Positions 54,170 to 63,246 of a stretch of 64,000 nucleotides of DNA are shown here, piece by piece. Both the position numbers and the translations under genes were made by a program. Source of the DNA: Enhygromyxa salina (GTDB taxonomy: Bacteria > Myxococcota_A > Polyangia > Nannocystales > Nannocystaceae); NCBI RefSeq assembly GCF_000737335.2, contig NZ_JMCC02000032.1, forward strand, positions 1 through 64,000, in the 5' to 3' direction. Below the pieces are notes generated by a model, which had not been told where the DNA came from, did no database searches, and saw nothing but the letters and a program-made list of their open reading frames with translations. How positions within the stretch are numbered: position 1 is the stretch's first letter; each line of letters starts with the position of its first letter.

Positions 54170-55609
54170 TCAGGGTTCCTCACAGTAGCCATCGCCGTCG
54201 TTGACCCCACCATCTTGCCAGCACTCGAGCCAGTCCTGGAGCCATTCGGCCCGCTGCTGAACATACCAATGCAGCAGCTCGACCTGCTCCATGTAGACCT
54301 CGTTCGAGTAGGGCTTGTTGGTGTCCGCCAACACGGCCTCTTGGATCTGTGCCGTGTACGTGTCGATGCGCTCGTGCAGCACCTCGGGCTGGTAGCCCTC
54401 GTGGAACACCTCGTCGATCATTTGGATGTAATAGTCGAACCACATCGGGTCCTCGAGCGCGAGGTCGTACAAGGGGCGGCCGTGGCTCGTCCACTTCTCC
54501 CACACGACCGGGTCGGGGTTGTAGGGGTACTCGCCGCCTTGCTTGTCGTGGAACCGCTCGAAGGTGTTGTCGAGGTCCCAGGTCAGCATCATGAACTTGC
54601 CGCCGATCGGCTCATCATAAAAATAGTAGTTGAGCCCCCCGGCCCACATCCCATCCGAGAAGGGCAGCACGGCCTCGGCCGCGAACACCCGCAGGGCCTG
54701 GTCGAGGTCGAGGTATTCGTACAGCTCCTTGGGCGTCTTCGCGTCCTCGAGGGCCTCGATCCGATCGGTGTTGGCGGTGTCGAGGTTGGTCTTGAGCTCC
54801 CAGTGGGTCCGGTACCACAGGTCACCGCTTGGGTCGTCAAACCTGCGCTCGAGGAAGGTCTCGTCGAGCTTCTCGATGCTGGTGAAGATGCCGTAATACT
54901 CACCGTTGACGACGAGGCGAGCGTTGTTGGCGCACGGCGCCTGGATACCGACGTCCCGCATGATCGAGAGCGCGAGGCGGTCGCGCAGCATGTGCCGATT
55001 CGCGGTGGCGGCGTCGAACGCGAGCCGCTTGAGCCCCAGAAATCGGCCGTCTTTGTCATTCGTGTGAAAGCCGATCTGAAACTGCATCTTGTCGCCGGGG
55101 ATCGGGTCCCACCAGGTCGTGTTCCCGCGCAGCCGGATCTTCGCGTCGTAGATCGCGATGTCCTCGTACTCGAAGGCGGTGACCGGGTGGTAAGCCTTGG
55201 GGTTCTCGCCCTCCTCCTCGAGGTCCTTGCCGTGATCCCACTCGTATTGCAGCATCTCCCACACGACCGGCTCGAGCGTCAGGTTGAATGTGGGGAACAG
55301 ATCCTGCGCATAGAGCCCGTGGCAGCCGTCATCGTCGGGCGGCGGGATCTGCTCGTTCGGATCAACCGGGGGTTCATGCTCGGGCGGCGGATGCACGTTG
55401 ACGACCCCAGAGTCGTCCTCGCCGCTGGTCTCGGCCATGCCCTCGGAGTCGTCGCTTGTCGCGTCGTCGCCGTCCGTTGCGTCCGGGGCGGCGCCGGTTC
55501 CCGAGACCGTTGCGAACCCGGTGGTGCCCGACGCGTTCGGGTTGTCTGTGCAGGCCAGAGCCGCTCCAAGCGACAATGAGATAAAGCAGCGAACGCCACA
55601 TTGTATCAT
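54170..55609 (-). CDS. CotH-family lipoprotein, second copy
   Basis: A 479-residue protein starting at ATG 55609, with GGGAGGAT at a good ribosome-site distance. The lipobox is GAALACT. A Thr/Asp linker and a CotH domain follow (AKIRLRGNTTWWDPIPGDK, NGEYYGIFTSIEKLDETF, MMLTWDLDNTFERFHD). It matches the 38543-39991 protein over its whole folded part, down to the same C-terminus, while the linkers have diverged. The CotH Asp and Asn candidates for catalysis are present (WDLDN). Confidence 0.8.
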   Translation of the reverse strand: MIQCGVRCFISLSLGAALACTDNPNASGTTGFATVSGTGAAPDATDGDDATSDDSEGMAETSGEDDSGVVNVHPPPEHEPPVDPNEQIPPPDDDGCHGLYAQDLFPTFNLTLEPVVWEMLQYEWDHGKDLEEEGENPKAYHPVTAFEYEDIAIYDAKIRLRGNTTWWDPIPGDKMQFQIGFHTNDKDGRFLGLKRLAFDAATANRHMLRDRLALSIMRDVGIQAPCANNARLVVNGEYYGIFTSIEKLDETFLERRFDDPSGDLWYRTHWELKTNLDTANTDRIEALEDAKTPKELYEYLDLDQALRVFAAEAVLPFSDGMWAGGLNYYFYDEPIGGKFMMLTWDLDNTFERFHDKQGGEYPYNPDPVVWEKWTSHGRPLYDLALEDPMWFDYYIQMIDEVFHEGYQPEVLHERIDTYTAQIQEAVLADTNKPYSNEVYMEQVELLHWYVQQRAEWLQDWLECWQDGGVNDGDGYCEEP

Positions 55610-55757
55610 GTTGTATCCTCCCACCTGTATTATAGCTTGTATGCGCGTCGCCGGTGTGGAGTGCGAGCATTGCCCGCCGCGAGCCTGCGCGGCGGGCGAA
55701 GGAACGCGCAAAGATTCAGTTTGAGCGCCAACAATTTGAGGACTATCAAAGCGTCCA

Positions 55758-57839
55758 ATGGCTATCTGCTTTCAGCTCGGGCGAGGGCTTCTCGCCCGCT
55801 TGCGGACACCTTCGTGGACTGGTTCACCCTGGGCAGCGAACGCTCGTGTTGCCAAAGGGACCGCTCTGCCTGTGGCCACCCTTGTGCTCATGCTCGGCTG
55901 CAAGGGCGCAGAAGCGACAATACCGGAGCCCGAGACGGGGCCCGATAGCGACCTCCCGGTGCTCGTCGGCGACACCGGGGTGTTCGAGTGCGACGTGGCG
56001 GAGATCTTCATCCAACGCTGCAATGGTGAGACCTGCCATGGCGTCGGCGTGTCGTCGACGTCCGCGCTCGACCTGATCTCTCCAAATGTCGAGGCCCGGG
56101 TCTCGGGGGTCTCGGGCACAAATTGTAGCGGGATCCTCGCGGACTCGACCCAACCCCAGGCAAGCTTGCTCTACACCAAGGTCACCGAGCCAGACTGCGG
56201 TGTGCGCATGCCGATGGGGAGTGAGCCGCTCGAAGCGGACGAGGTCACCTGCCTGGAATACTGGATCTCCGGCCTGCTGCCCCCGGATCCCGGCTGCGTT
56301 GACTGCGAGTGCGAGCCGGGCGTCGTCGAGGATTGTTACAGCGGTCCCGAGAGCACGCTCAATGTCGGCATGTGCAAGGGCGGAACCCACACATGTCAGA
56401 CCAGCGGCCTGGACTGGAGCGAGTGCGAGGGCGAGGTCACGCCGCTCGGAGAGAACTGCTTCACGCCCGACGTCGATGAGGACTGCGACGGTCAGATGCC
56501 CGCGTGCGGAGACGTCTGGGGGCGTCGCTTCGGGAACCCCGACGATCAAGCCATTCGCTCGGTCGCGGTCGACCCGGACAACGGCGACGTCTACAGCTTC
56601 GGAGACTTCGAGGGCGCCGTCAGCTTCGGCGCCGCGCCGTTGATCGCGGAGCCGTCGGACCCGCTCCGACAAGACCTCGTGGTCAGCAAGCACGACCTTC
56701 ACGGCAACCCGATCTGGAGCCGCAGGTTTGGCGATAGCAGCACGCAGATCGCCCAGAAGATGGCGATTGATGGCGACGGCAACCTGGTCTTCGTTGGCCG
56801 CATGTACGGCACAATTGACCTCGGCGGCGGCACGCTCCACGCCGCCGGAGGCAACGACATCGTCGTCTTCAAGCTCGACAGCGAAGGCAACCACATCTGG
56901 AGTCAGATCTTCGGCGACAACGAGCCGGACCGGGCCGCGCGACTGGCGTTTGACGCAGACAACAACGTCATTCTCACGGGCACCTTCACCGGCAAGATTG
57001 ACTTTGGCGTGGCCAAGTTCGCCTCTGCCGGGCAGCGCGACGCGTTCGTTGTCAGGCTCGCGCGCGACACTGGCGAGCCGACCTTCGCCATGAAAATTGG
57101 CGGAGCCGGCGACGACTACGGCTTCGGCGTTGACGTTGACGAGAACGGCGACATCGTGATCGGCGGCCGCTTCGGCGCGGCGCTCGATCTTGGCGGCCAG
57201 ACGCTGACCCATGCGGGTGACCTCGACATCTATGTTGCCCGCCTCGACGAAGCCGGGCAGGTGCTGTGGGCGCGGTCGTTTGGCGGCTCCGGTCCAGACG
57301 AGCTCCACGATCTTCGGCTTCAGCAAGACGGCGACATCGTGCTGCTCGGGGCGATCTCCGCCAGCGTGGACTTTGGCGGCGACACACTCAACAGCGCGGG
57401 CGCGCGTGACATCTTCCTGGCCACGCTCGATGGCCAGGGGGAGCATGTGTGGAGCGAGCGCTACGGCGACGCCGCCGATCAATTCGAGCTTGGCGGCACC
57501 GAGAGTTGGCTGACCCTGGCGCTCGAGGCCAGCGGTAGCATTCACGTTGGCGGCAGCCTCTACGGCGTCCTCGACTTCGGCGGCGGCGATAGTTTAGCCG
57601 CCAAGGGTGAGAGGCCCGACGTCTTCCACGCCCAGTTCAGCGCCAACGGCGACTACGTCGGCGGCTGGCGGTTTGGCGACTCCGGCTCGGACTTTGGCCA
57701 CGACATCGCCGTGGCCGCAACAGGACACGTCATTCATGGCGGGCGCAGTCTTGGCCCCACAGTCGACTTTGGCGACATCGGCGTGTTCGACAACGCGGGG
57801 CGCAGCGATGGCCTGCTCGCCCGGTTGGCCCCGCTGTGA
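55758..57839 (+). CDS. Lipoprotein with c-type-heme-like motif and beta-propeller repeats
   Basis: A 693-residue protein; the start is uncertain (ATG 55758 or a later GTG), and TATCAA precedes 55758 by eight bases. A lipobox LVLMLGC lies near residue 48. The next domain has CDVAEIFIQRCNGETCHGVG (a C-x4-C-H, not the normal CxxCH) and a MPMG segment, like the planctomycete-type cytochrome-C-like domain linked to DUF1592/DUF1552. A Cys-rich MopE-like module follows (DVDEDCDGQMPACG). About 400 residues of repeats with WSRRFGDSSTQIA and GNLVFVGRMYGTIDLGGG motifs form an SBBP-type beta-propeller. It is first of a three-gene operon. Confidence 0.75.
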   Translation: MAICFQLGRGLLARLRTPSWTGSPWAANARVAKGTALPVATLVLMLGCKGAEATIPEPETGPDSDLPVLVGDTGVFECDVAEIFIQRCNGETCHGVGVSSTSALDLISPNVEARVSGVSGTNCSGILADSTQPQASLLYTKVTEPDCGVRMPMGSEPLEADEVTCLEYWISGLLPPDPGCVDCECEPGVVEDCYSGPESTLNVGMCKGGTHTCQTSGLDWSECEGEVTPLGENCFTPDVDEDCDGQMPACGDVWGRRFGNPDDQAIRSVAVDPDNGDVYSFGDFEGAVSFGAAPLIAEPSDPLRQDLVVSKHDLHGNPIWSRRFGDSSTQIAQKMAIDGDGNLVFVGRMYGTIDLGGGTLHAAGGNDIVVFKLDSEGNHIWSQIFGDNEPDRAARLAFDADNNVILTGTFTGKIDFGVAKFASAGQRDAFVVRLARDTGEPTFAMKIGGAGDDYGFGVDVDENGDIVIGGRFGAALDLGGQTLTHAGDLDIYVARLDEAGQVLWARSFGGSGPDELHDLRLQQDGDIVLLGAISASVDFGGDTLNSAGARDIFLATLDGQGEHVWSERYGDAADQFELGGTESWLTLALEASGSIHVGGSLYGVLDFGGGDSLAAKGERPDVFHAQFSANGDYVGGWRFGDSGSDFGHDIAVAATGHVIHGGRSLGPTVDFGDIGVFDNAGRSDGLLARLAPL

Positions 57840-57862
57840 CCTTTGAACATCAGGTAGTGACC

Positions 57863-59530
57863 ATGCTGGAATACAGAACCGTCACCCTCATCTTTGCAGC
57901 GCTCCCGTTGCTTGCCTGTGGATCGCAGACCGACATCGGCGCGGCAGAACAAGTCACGCCGGACCCGGTGACCCCGGAGCCGGGCCCCACGCCGATCCGT
58001 CGGCTGACGCGGGTTGAGTACAACAATACGGTGTACCAGCTGTTTGGCGACAACAGCCAGCCGGCCAACGCGTTTCCGCCCGACGAGGAGGCCGGCGGGT
58101 TTGACAACCAGGCCGACGTGCTCGTCGTCAGCCCGCTGCTCGCCGAGAGCTACATGGTCGCCGCCGACAAGCTCGCGGCAGCCCACACGCCCACCCTGAT
58201 GCAGCAGCTGCCAAACTGTCAGGGTCTCGCGGCCAAAGCGGACGCCTGCGCCAGCGATGCCGACGCGTTTGTTCGCAGCTTTGGCAAGCTGGTGTTCCGC
58301 CGCCCGCTGACGGAGGCGGAGGTCCAGACCTACGTCAACCTCTTCGCCCAGGGGGCGGCCCCCGATCAGGCACCTTACTCGCCAACGACCGGGGTTGAGA
58401 TGGTCGTGTCGGCCCTGCTGCAATCGCCGCATTTCATCTATCGCGTCGAGTTTGGCATGGCCGATCCGGCCAGCGGCGACGTCGTCGAGCTGACGCACTA
58501 CGAGATCGCCTCGCGGCTCTCGTATTTGCTGTGGAACACCATGCCCGACTCGATCTTGTTCGAGGCCGCCGACGCCGGCCGGCTGCGCGATCCCGCAGAG
58601 ATCGAAGCGCAAGCCCGGCGCATGCTCGACACGCCGCGCGCGCGTGAGGCGGTCAAGAACTTTCACCGGCAGTGGCTGCACCTCGACGAGATCGAGCCGA
58701 CGATCCTGGCCAATGGCAAAGACGCCAAGATCTACCCAGATTTTTACGAGGGCCTGCCCTTGCTGTGGCGGCTCGAGACCGAGGCCTTCATCGATCACGC
58801 GGTGTTTGAGCAGGACGCAAACATCGAGCTGCTGTTCACCGCGCCGTTTACAATGATGAACGCGGAACTCGCCGACTTTTACGGGGTTGACGGTCCGCCC
58901 GGCATCGAGTTTGCCCGCGTCGACCTCGACCCCAGCAGGTACGCCGGGATCATGACCCAGCCCGGGATCATGGCGTTGTTTGCGAAGCCCGATCGCTCGT
59001 CGCCGATCCACCGGGGACTCTTCGTGCGCGAGACTCTTCTGTGCCAGGCGCCACCGCCACCCCCGGACAACGTGCCCGAGCCGCCGTCCGTGGACCCGAA
59101 CCAGACGACCCGGGAGCAATTCGCCGAGCACGCAGAGAATCCGGTCTGTGCCGGGTGCCACTCGCTCATGGACCCGATCGGCTTTGGCTTTGAGAACTTT
59201 GACGGCATCGGCCGCTACCGCGCCACCGAGTGGGGGCTGAAGGTCGACGCGAGCGGCGAGCTGCAGGGGACCGACGTCGACGCGGCATTCACCGGCGCCG
59301 TCGAGCTCGCGCAGCTGCTTGCGAGCAGCGAACAGGTCAAGGCGTGCGTAACGAAGAAGTGGTTTCGCTTTGGCTACGGCCGGTTCGAGACCGACGAGGA
59401 CGAGGACACCCTTGACGCGCTCGAGGCCGCCTTCGCTGCATCCAACTACGACATCAAAGAGCTGATCGTCGCGCTCACGCTGACCGACGCATTTCGCTAC
59501 CGCCACGCGGTCCAGGAGAAATCGCCATGA
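57863..59530 (+). CDS. DUF1592/DUF1588/DUF1585 protein
   Basis: A 555-residue lipoprotein (start at ATG 57863; GTG 57836 would overlap the upstream stop). The lipobox is ALPLLAC. Family blocks in order: DUF1587 RRLTRVEYNNTVYQLFGD, DUF1595/1592 FGKLVFRRPLTEAEVQTYV and ASRLSYLLWNTMPD, DUF1588 FAKPDRSSPIHRGLFVRE with LLCQAPPPPP, heme-like CAGCHSLMDPIGFGFENFDG, DUF1585 C-terminus. The CAGCH could bind heme c. Pairs of this protein with DUF1552 are widespread in Planctomycetes and Myxococcota; the function is unknown. Confidence 0.88.
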   Translation: MLEYRTVTLIFAALPLLACGSQTDIGAAEQVTPDPVTPEPGPTPIRRLTRVEYNNTVYQLFGDNSQPANAFPPDEEAGGFDNQADVLVVSPLLAESYMVAADKLAAAHTPTLMQQLPNCQGLAAKADACASDADAFVRSFGKLVFRRPLTEAEVQTYVNLFAQGAAPDQAPYSPTTGVEMVVSALLQSPHFIYRVEFGMADPASGDVVELTHYEIASRLSYLLWNTMPDSILFEAADAGRLRDPAEIEAQARRMLDTPRAREAVKNFHRQWLHLDEIEPTILANGKDAKIYPDFYEGLPLLWRLETEAFIDHAVFEQDANIELLFTAPFTMMNAELADFYGVDGPPGIEFARVDLDPSRYAGIMTQPGIMALFAKPDRSSPIHRGLFVRETLLCQAPPPPPDNVPEPPSVDPNQTTREQFAEHAENPVCAGCHSLMDPIGFGFENFDGIGRYRATEWGLKVDASGELQGTDVDAAFTGAVELAQLLASSEQVKACVTKKWFRFGYGRFETDEDEDTLDALEAAFAASNYDIKELIVALTLTDAFRYRHAVQEKSP

Positions 59531-60909
59531 CCCTCATTCGCCGTTCCCCCATGAAGCGACGCACGGTCCTGTGCGGGCTAGGTGGCCTCGCCATTGGCCT
59601 TCCGCTGCTCGACGCCATGCGCGGGTCCCCTGCACGCGCTGGTGTCCTCGACCCGCCCAAGCGCTTCATTGTCATGTACACGCCCAATGGCACGATCGCC
59701 AAGAACTTCTGGCCGACAAATGTAGTCTCACAGACCGACTTCGAGCTGTCGCCAATCCTGACGCCGCTCGCCGCTCACAAGCAGGATCTGCTGATCGTGG
59801 GCGGCGTGGACATGCTCTCGGCGATGGCGCCAAACATGGGGGGCAGCGCGCCCGGTGACGCCCACCAAAAGGGCACCGGTCAGTGCCTGACCGCGACCGA
59901 GCTGCTCCCGGGCAACTTCGTGGGCGGCGGCGGACAGACGGCGGGCTGGGCTGGCGGGATCTCCGTTGACCAAGAGATCGCCAAGCACATCGGCCAAGAC
60001 ACGCCCTACACCTCGCTCGAGCTTGGCGTCGCCGTGCAGGGCGCCAACGTCCGCGGGCGGATCTCGTATCGCGGGCCGGGCCAGCCGCTTCCGCCAGAGA
60101 ACAGCCCCTACGCCGCCTATCAGCGCTTGTTTGGGGACTCGCTTGGCGACCCGGTCGAGGTCGCGCAGCGGACCACCCGGCGGCACTCCGTGCTCGACGT
60201 GGTCGCCGAGGACTACAAGCGGCTGCGTGACCGGCTTGGCGGCGAGGATCGGGACAAGCTCCACAATCACCTGCTGGGCATTGACGCGATCCGTGATCGG
60301 CTCGACAAGGCCATTGTCAGCTTTGCGGGCGCGTGCCAGCCCCTCGATCTTGGCGAGGCGCTCGACGTCAACAAGATCGAGCACATGCCGGTCATCGGTG
60401 GCCTGCAGATGGATCTGTTGGCGATGGCCTTCGCCTGCGACATCACCCGGGTCGCAACCTTGATGTGGACCAACTCGACATCGAGCGCCGTGCTCTCGTT
60501 TGTGGATCCCGCGATCACGGACGGCCACCACGCCCTCGCCCACAAGGGTGACGAGGAGACGATGAAGGTTCACCACAACACCCTGATCAACACCTGGTAC
60601 GCGAGCCAGCTCGCGGCGCTGATCGATCGACTCAAGGCGATCCCCGAGGGCGACGGCACCGTGTTCGATAACACCGTGATCTTGTGGACCAACGAGCAGG
60701 CCCGCGGGAACAACCATGACCGCCATGATCTGCCCTACGTGGTCGCCGGCAGCGCGGGCGGGTTCTTCAAGACCGGTCGCTACGTGGAGTTTTCGGGCGA
60801 CACCGGGCACAACCGGCTGTTGGTCTCCCTGCTCAATTCCATGGGGATCGAAGCGGAAGAGTTTGGCAACCCGATCTACGGAACGGGACCGCTGACCGGG
60901 CTGACCTGA
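59527..60909 (+). CDS. DUF1552 exported protein
   Basis: A 460-residue protein; ATG lies in an ATGA overlap with the preceding gene. The twin-arginine-like signal is MKRRTVLCGLGGLAIGLPLL. Family blocks: PPKRFIVMYTPNGTIAKNFW, SVDQEIAKHIG, DVTRVA-like CDITRVATLMW, and GHNRLLVSLLNSMGIEAEEF. The fold belongs to the alkaline-phosphatase-like superfamily by family annotation. It always partners DUF1592-type proteins, here directly upstream. Confidence 0.88.
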   Translation: MTLIRRSPMKRRTVLCGLGGLAIGLPLLDAMRGSPARAGVLDPPKRFIVMYTPNGTIAKNFWPTNVVSQTDFELSPILTPLAAHKQDLLIVGGVDMLSAMAPNMGGSAPGDAHQKGTGQCLTATELLPGNFVGGGGQTAGWAGGISVDQEIAKHIGQDTPYTSLELGVAVQGANVRGRISYRGPGQPLPPENSPYAAYQRLFGDSLGDPVEVAQRTTRRHSVLDVVAEDYKRLRDRLGGEDRDKLHNHLLGIDAIRDRLDKAIVSFAGACQPLDLGEALDVNKIEHMPVIGGLQMDLLAMAFACDITRVATLMWTNSTSSAVLSFVDPAITDGHHALAHKGDEETMKVHHNTLINTWYASQLAALIDRLKAIPEGDGTVFDNTVILWTNEQARGNNHDRHDLPYVVAGSAGGFFKTGRYVEFSGDTGHNRLLVSLLNSMGIEAEEFGNPIYGTGPLTGLT

Positions 60910-60930
60910 AGTGCGAAGGGGAGTGGGGGA

Positions 60931-61659
60931 TCAAAGACACCCGCGGAGTCGCTCGGTGTCCGCGAGCTCCGCGTGCTCGCGCGCGCCACAGGCGAGCTCG
61001 ACGATCGCCGCGCCCAGCTGCGCCCCGGTCAGCGACGCATAGCGAGCCTGCAGCCGCTTGGCCCCCAGCGCCCCGAGCACGCCCAGCAGCCCGTCGCCGA
61101 CGATCGCCCCGACCCGCTCGGCCGCGCGGGTCTCGTCGCGGTCGTCCCCGGTGATGAACCCTGGCCGGACCACCAAGTAGGGCAGCCCGCTGCCCCGGAT
61201 CGCCGCCTCTACCCGCTTGCGCACGCCCATGTATGCGTTGACCGAGCGGCCGTCAGCGCCCAGCGCAGACAGGTACACGAAGCGCGGGTTGCTGCCGCAC
61301 GCGAGGGCGGCCTCGAGCAACATGATCGACAGGCCGTAGTCGACCGCCTCGTAGGTGTCCGCGACCTTCGACCCGGTGCCCGCGCCATCGTTTTGCTTGC
61401 CGCGCTTGCGCGTGGTCCCGAGCAGCGCGTGAACTTGGCTGGGCTGCAGGCGCGTGAGCGTGGCGCCGATCTGCTCGAGCGTCCACGCGCTGGTGTCGAC
61501 GCGCGCGCCGAGGCCCTCGAAATGTTTGCGCCAATGCTCGAGCCGCGAGCTGTCCGGCCGCACGTGGGCGACGGTCTCGAGTCCTCGGGCAACGCTCTCG
61601 CGCACGACCTCGCGGCCGGTGTAACCGGTCGCGCCAGCGATGAACACGGGTCCGGGCAC
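60931..61659 (-). CDS. NmrA/SDR-type NAD(P)-binding protein
   Basis: A 242-residue protein. VFIAGATGYTGREVVRESVA is the glycine-rich dinucleotide loop. YLSALGADGRSVNAYMGVRK and YLVVRPGFITGDDRDE follow, as in atypical SDR (NmrA/HSCARG-like) proteins. Start moved from 61716 to GTG 61659, because TAGACT lies ten bases before it and the dinucleotide loop would then be N-terminal. Substrate unknown. Confidence 0.75.
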   Translation of the reverse strand: MPGPVFIAGATGYTGREVVRESVARGLETVAHVRPDSSRLEHWRKHFEGLGARVDTSAWTLEQIGATLTRLQPSQVHALLGTTRKRGKQNDGAGTGSKVADTYEAVDYGLSIMLLEAALACGSNPRFVYLSALGADGRSVNAYMGVRKRVEAAIRGSGLPYLVVRPGFITGDDRDETRAAERVGAIVGDGLLGVLGALGAKRLQARYASLTGAQLGAAIVELACGAREHAELADTERLRGCL

Positions 61660-61724
61660 GGCAGCCGCCAGTCTATACCATTGCCCTGTCAGATCGACCG
61701 ACGGCTCGGGCATCATCGCGCGCG

Positions 61725-62750
61725 ATGGAGTACCGCAAGCTCGGACACAGTGGCCTGAAGGTCTCGACCCTCTGCCTTGGAACCATGACCTTCGGCGAGG
61801 CCGACGAGACGTCCTTCATGCACGGGGTTGGCGCGAACGAGGCGACCTCGTTTGCGATCATGGACAAGTCGCTCGACGCCGGCATCAATTTTTTCGACAC
61901 CGCCGACGTCTACGGCAACGACGGCCTGACCGAGCGGGTGATCGGCAAGTGGTTCACCCAGGCCAAGCGCCGCGACGAGGTCGTGCTCGCGACCAAGTTT
62001 CGGTTTCGCATGGGCGAGGGCCCCAACAACACCGGGGCCTCGCGGCGGCGGATCGTGAAGACCGTTGAAGACAGCCTGCGCCGGCTCGCAACCGACCGCA
62101 TCGATCTCTACCAGATCCACATGCAAGACATCGACACGCCCGAGCAAGAGACCCTGCGCGCCCTCGATGATCTGGTCCGCGCAGGCAAGGTGCTCTACAT
62201 CGGCGCGAGCAACTACGCGGCCTACCGCCTGACCCAGAGCGTGATGACCAGCGAGCACCAGGGGCTCGAGCGCTTCATCGCGCTGCAGGCCCAGTACAGC
62301 CTGGTGACCCGCGACATCGAGCGCGAGCACGTGCCGGCTTGTCAGGCCCACCAGCTCGGCATCATTCCGTGGTCACCGCTGGCCGGCGGGTTCTTGACCG
62401 GCAAATACGAGAAGGACGGCGCGGCCCCGGCAGGCAGCCGCCTCGACAAGTGGAAGCAGCGCTACGCCGGCTTCAACACCCCCCGCAACTGGGCGATCCT
62501 CGAGGCCGTCAAGGCGGTCGCGGCAGCGCACGAGTCAACCCCGGCCGCGGTCTCGTTGGCGTGGTTGCTGAACAAGCCGGCGGTGACCTCGGTGATCTTC
62601 GGAGCGCGCAGCGTCGCCCAGCTCGACGACAACCTCAAAGCCGCGGCGCTCGAGCTGAGCGAGGCCGACATGCAGCAGCTCGACGAGGCCAGCGCGTTCG
62701 AGCTGGGCTATCCCTACGGCTTCATGAAGGACGTGCAGTCGCGCTGGTAG
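61725..62750 (+). CDS. Aldo/keto reductase
   Basis: A 341-residue AKR. The N-terminus MEYRKLGHSGLKVSTLCLGT with MTFGE, the active-site DTADVYG (Asp/Tyr), the Lys in LATKFRF, and the His in QIHMQD are present. NADPH-binding end motif AQLDDNLKAA. It resembles the AKR13/YghZ-type oxidoreductases that reduce aldehydes. Divergent from the NmrA-like gene. Confidence 0.88.
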   Translation: MEYRKLGHSGLKVSTLCLGTMTFGEADETSFMHGVGANEATSFAIMDKSLDAGINFFDTADVYGNDGLTERVIGKWFTQAKRRDEVVLATKFRFRMGEGPNNTGASRRRIVKTVEDSLRRLATDRIDLYQIHMQDIDTPEQETLRALDDLVRAGKVLYIGASNYAAYRLTQSVMTSEHQGLERFIALQAQYSLVTRDIEREHVPACQAHQLGIIPWSPLAGGFLTGKYEKDGAAPAGSRLDKWKQRYAGFNTPRNWAILEAVKAVAAAHESTPAAVSLAWLLNKPAVTSVIFGARSVAQLDDNLKAAALELSEADMQQLDEASAFELGYPYGFMKDVQSRW

Positions 62751-62778
62751 TGGGGGGCAGCGTGGACGGGTGGGTGGC

Positions 62779-63183
62779 CTATGGCCGGGATCCGCCGATG
62801 AAGTAGATCTCGACTGTCGCGCGCCCGTTCGCCGCCTGAGCTGAGATTGCACCTTGTTGGTCGCCCTGGTCCCAGGCGTTCTGCGCTGGGCCGCACAACG
62901 ACTTGAGACCGAACCCCACGCCATGCGGACGGCGCAGCGCGTGGATCCACTGCGGCACGATGTCTGGCTCGAACAGCGTGTAGAAGTGGAGGTAGATGTG
63001 TCTTGGAAGGTGCTTGCGATTGCGGATCGACCCGCAGTTCAAGACCGAAGCCAGGCTTGTCAACGACTTTGCGGAGGTTGGGACATTGGTGTGTACTGGC
63101 GGCGACAGCTCCCCGCCGAGACTCGAGCACGCGATGCCGAGGTCGGCTTGGGAGATGTTGAGGAGTAGGAAATGACCGGCCAC
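62779..63183 (-). CDS. Unknown small protein
   Basis: A 134-residue frame, GTG start at 63183. No domain recognised. It is less Arg/Ala-biased than typical shadow frames here (for example RHIYLHFYTLFEPDIVPQWI and NGRATVEIYFIGGS), so it may be real. It lies between the reductase and a WD40 gene in a region of slightly lower G+C. Confidence 0.35.
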   Translation of the reverse strand: MAGHFLLLNISQADLGIACSSLGGELSPPVHTNVPTSAKSLTSLASVLNCGSIRNRKHLPRHIYLHFYTLFEPDIVPQWIHALRRPHGVGFGLKSLCGPAQNAWDQGDQQGAISAQAANGRATVEIYFIGGSRP

Positions 63184-63246
63184 GTCGACATGCTATGCGG
63201 TGGTCTTGGGGGGATGTGACCCCTCATTTTCGAGGGCTTCGCGGGG

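Noticed and set aside
55824..57545. 573-codon minus-strand frame rich in Ala, Val, His
   Set aside because: Antisense shadow of the beta-propeller lipoprotein gene.
57734..59506. 590-codon minus-strand frame
   Set aside because: Antisense shadow of the DUF1592-type gene.
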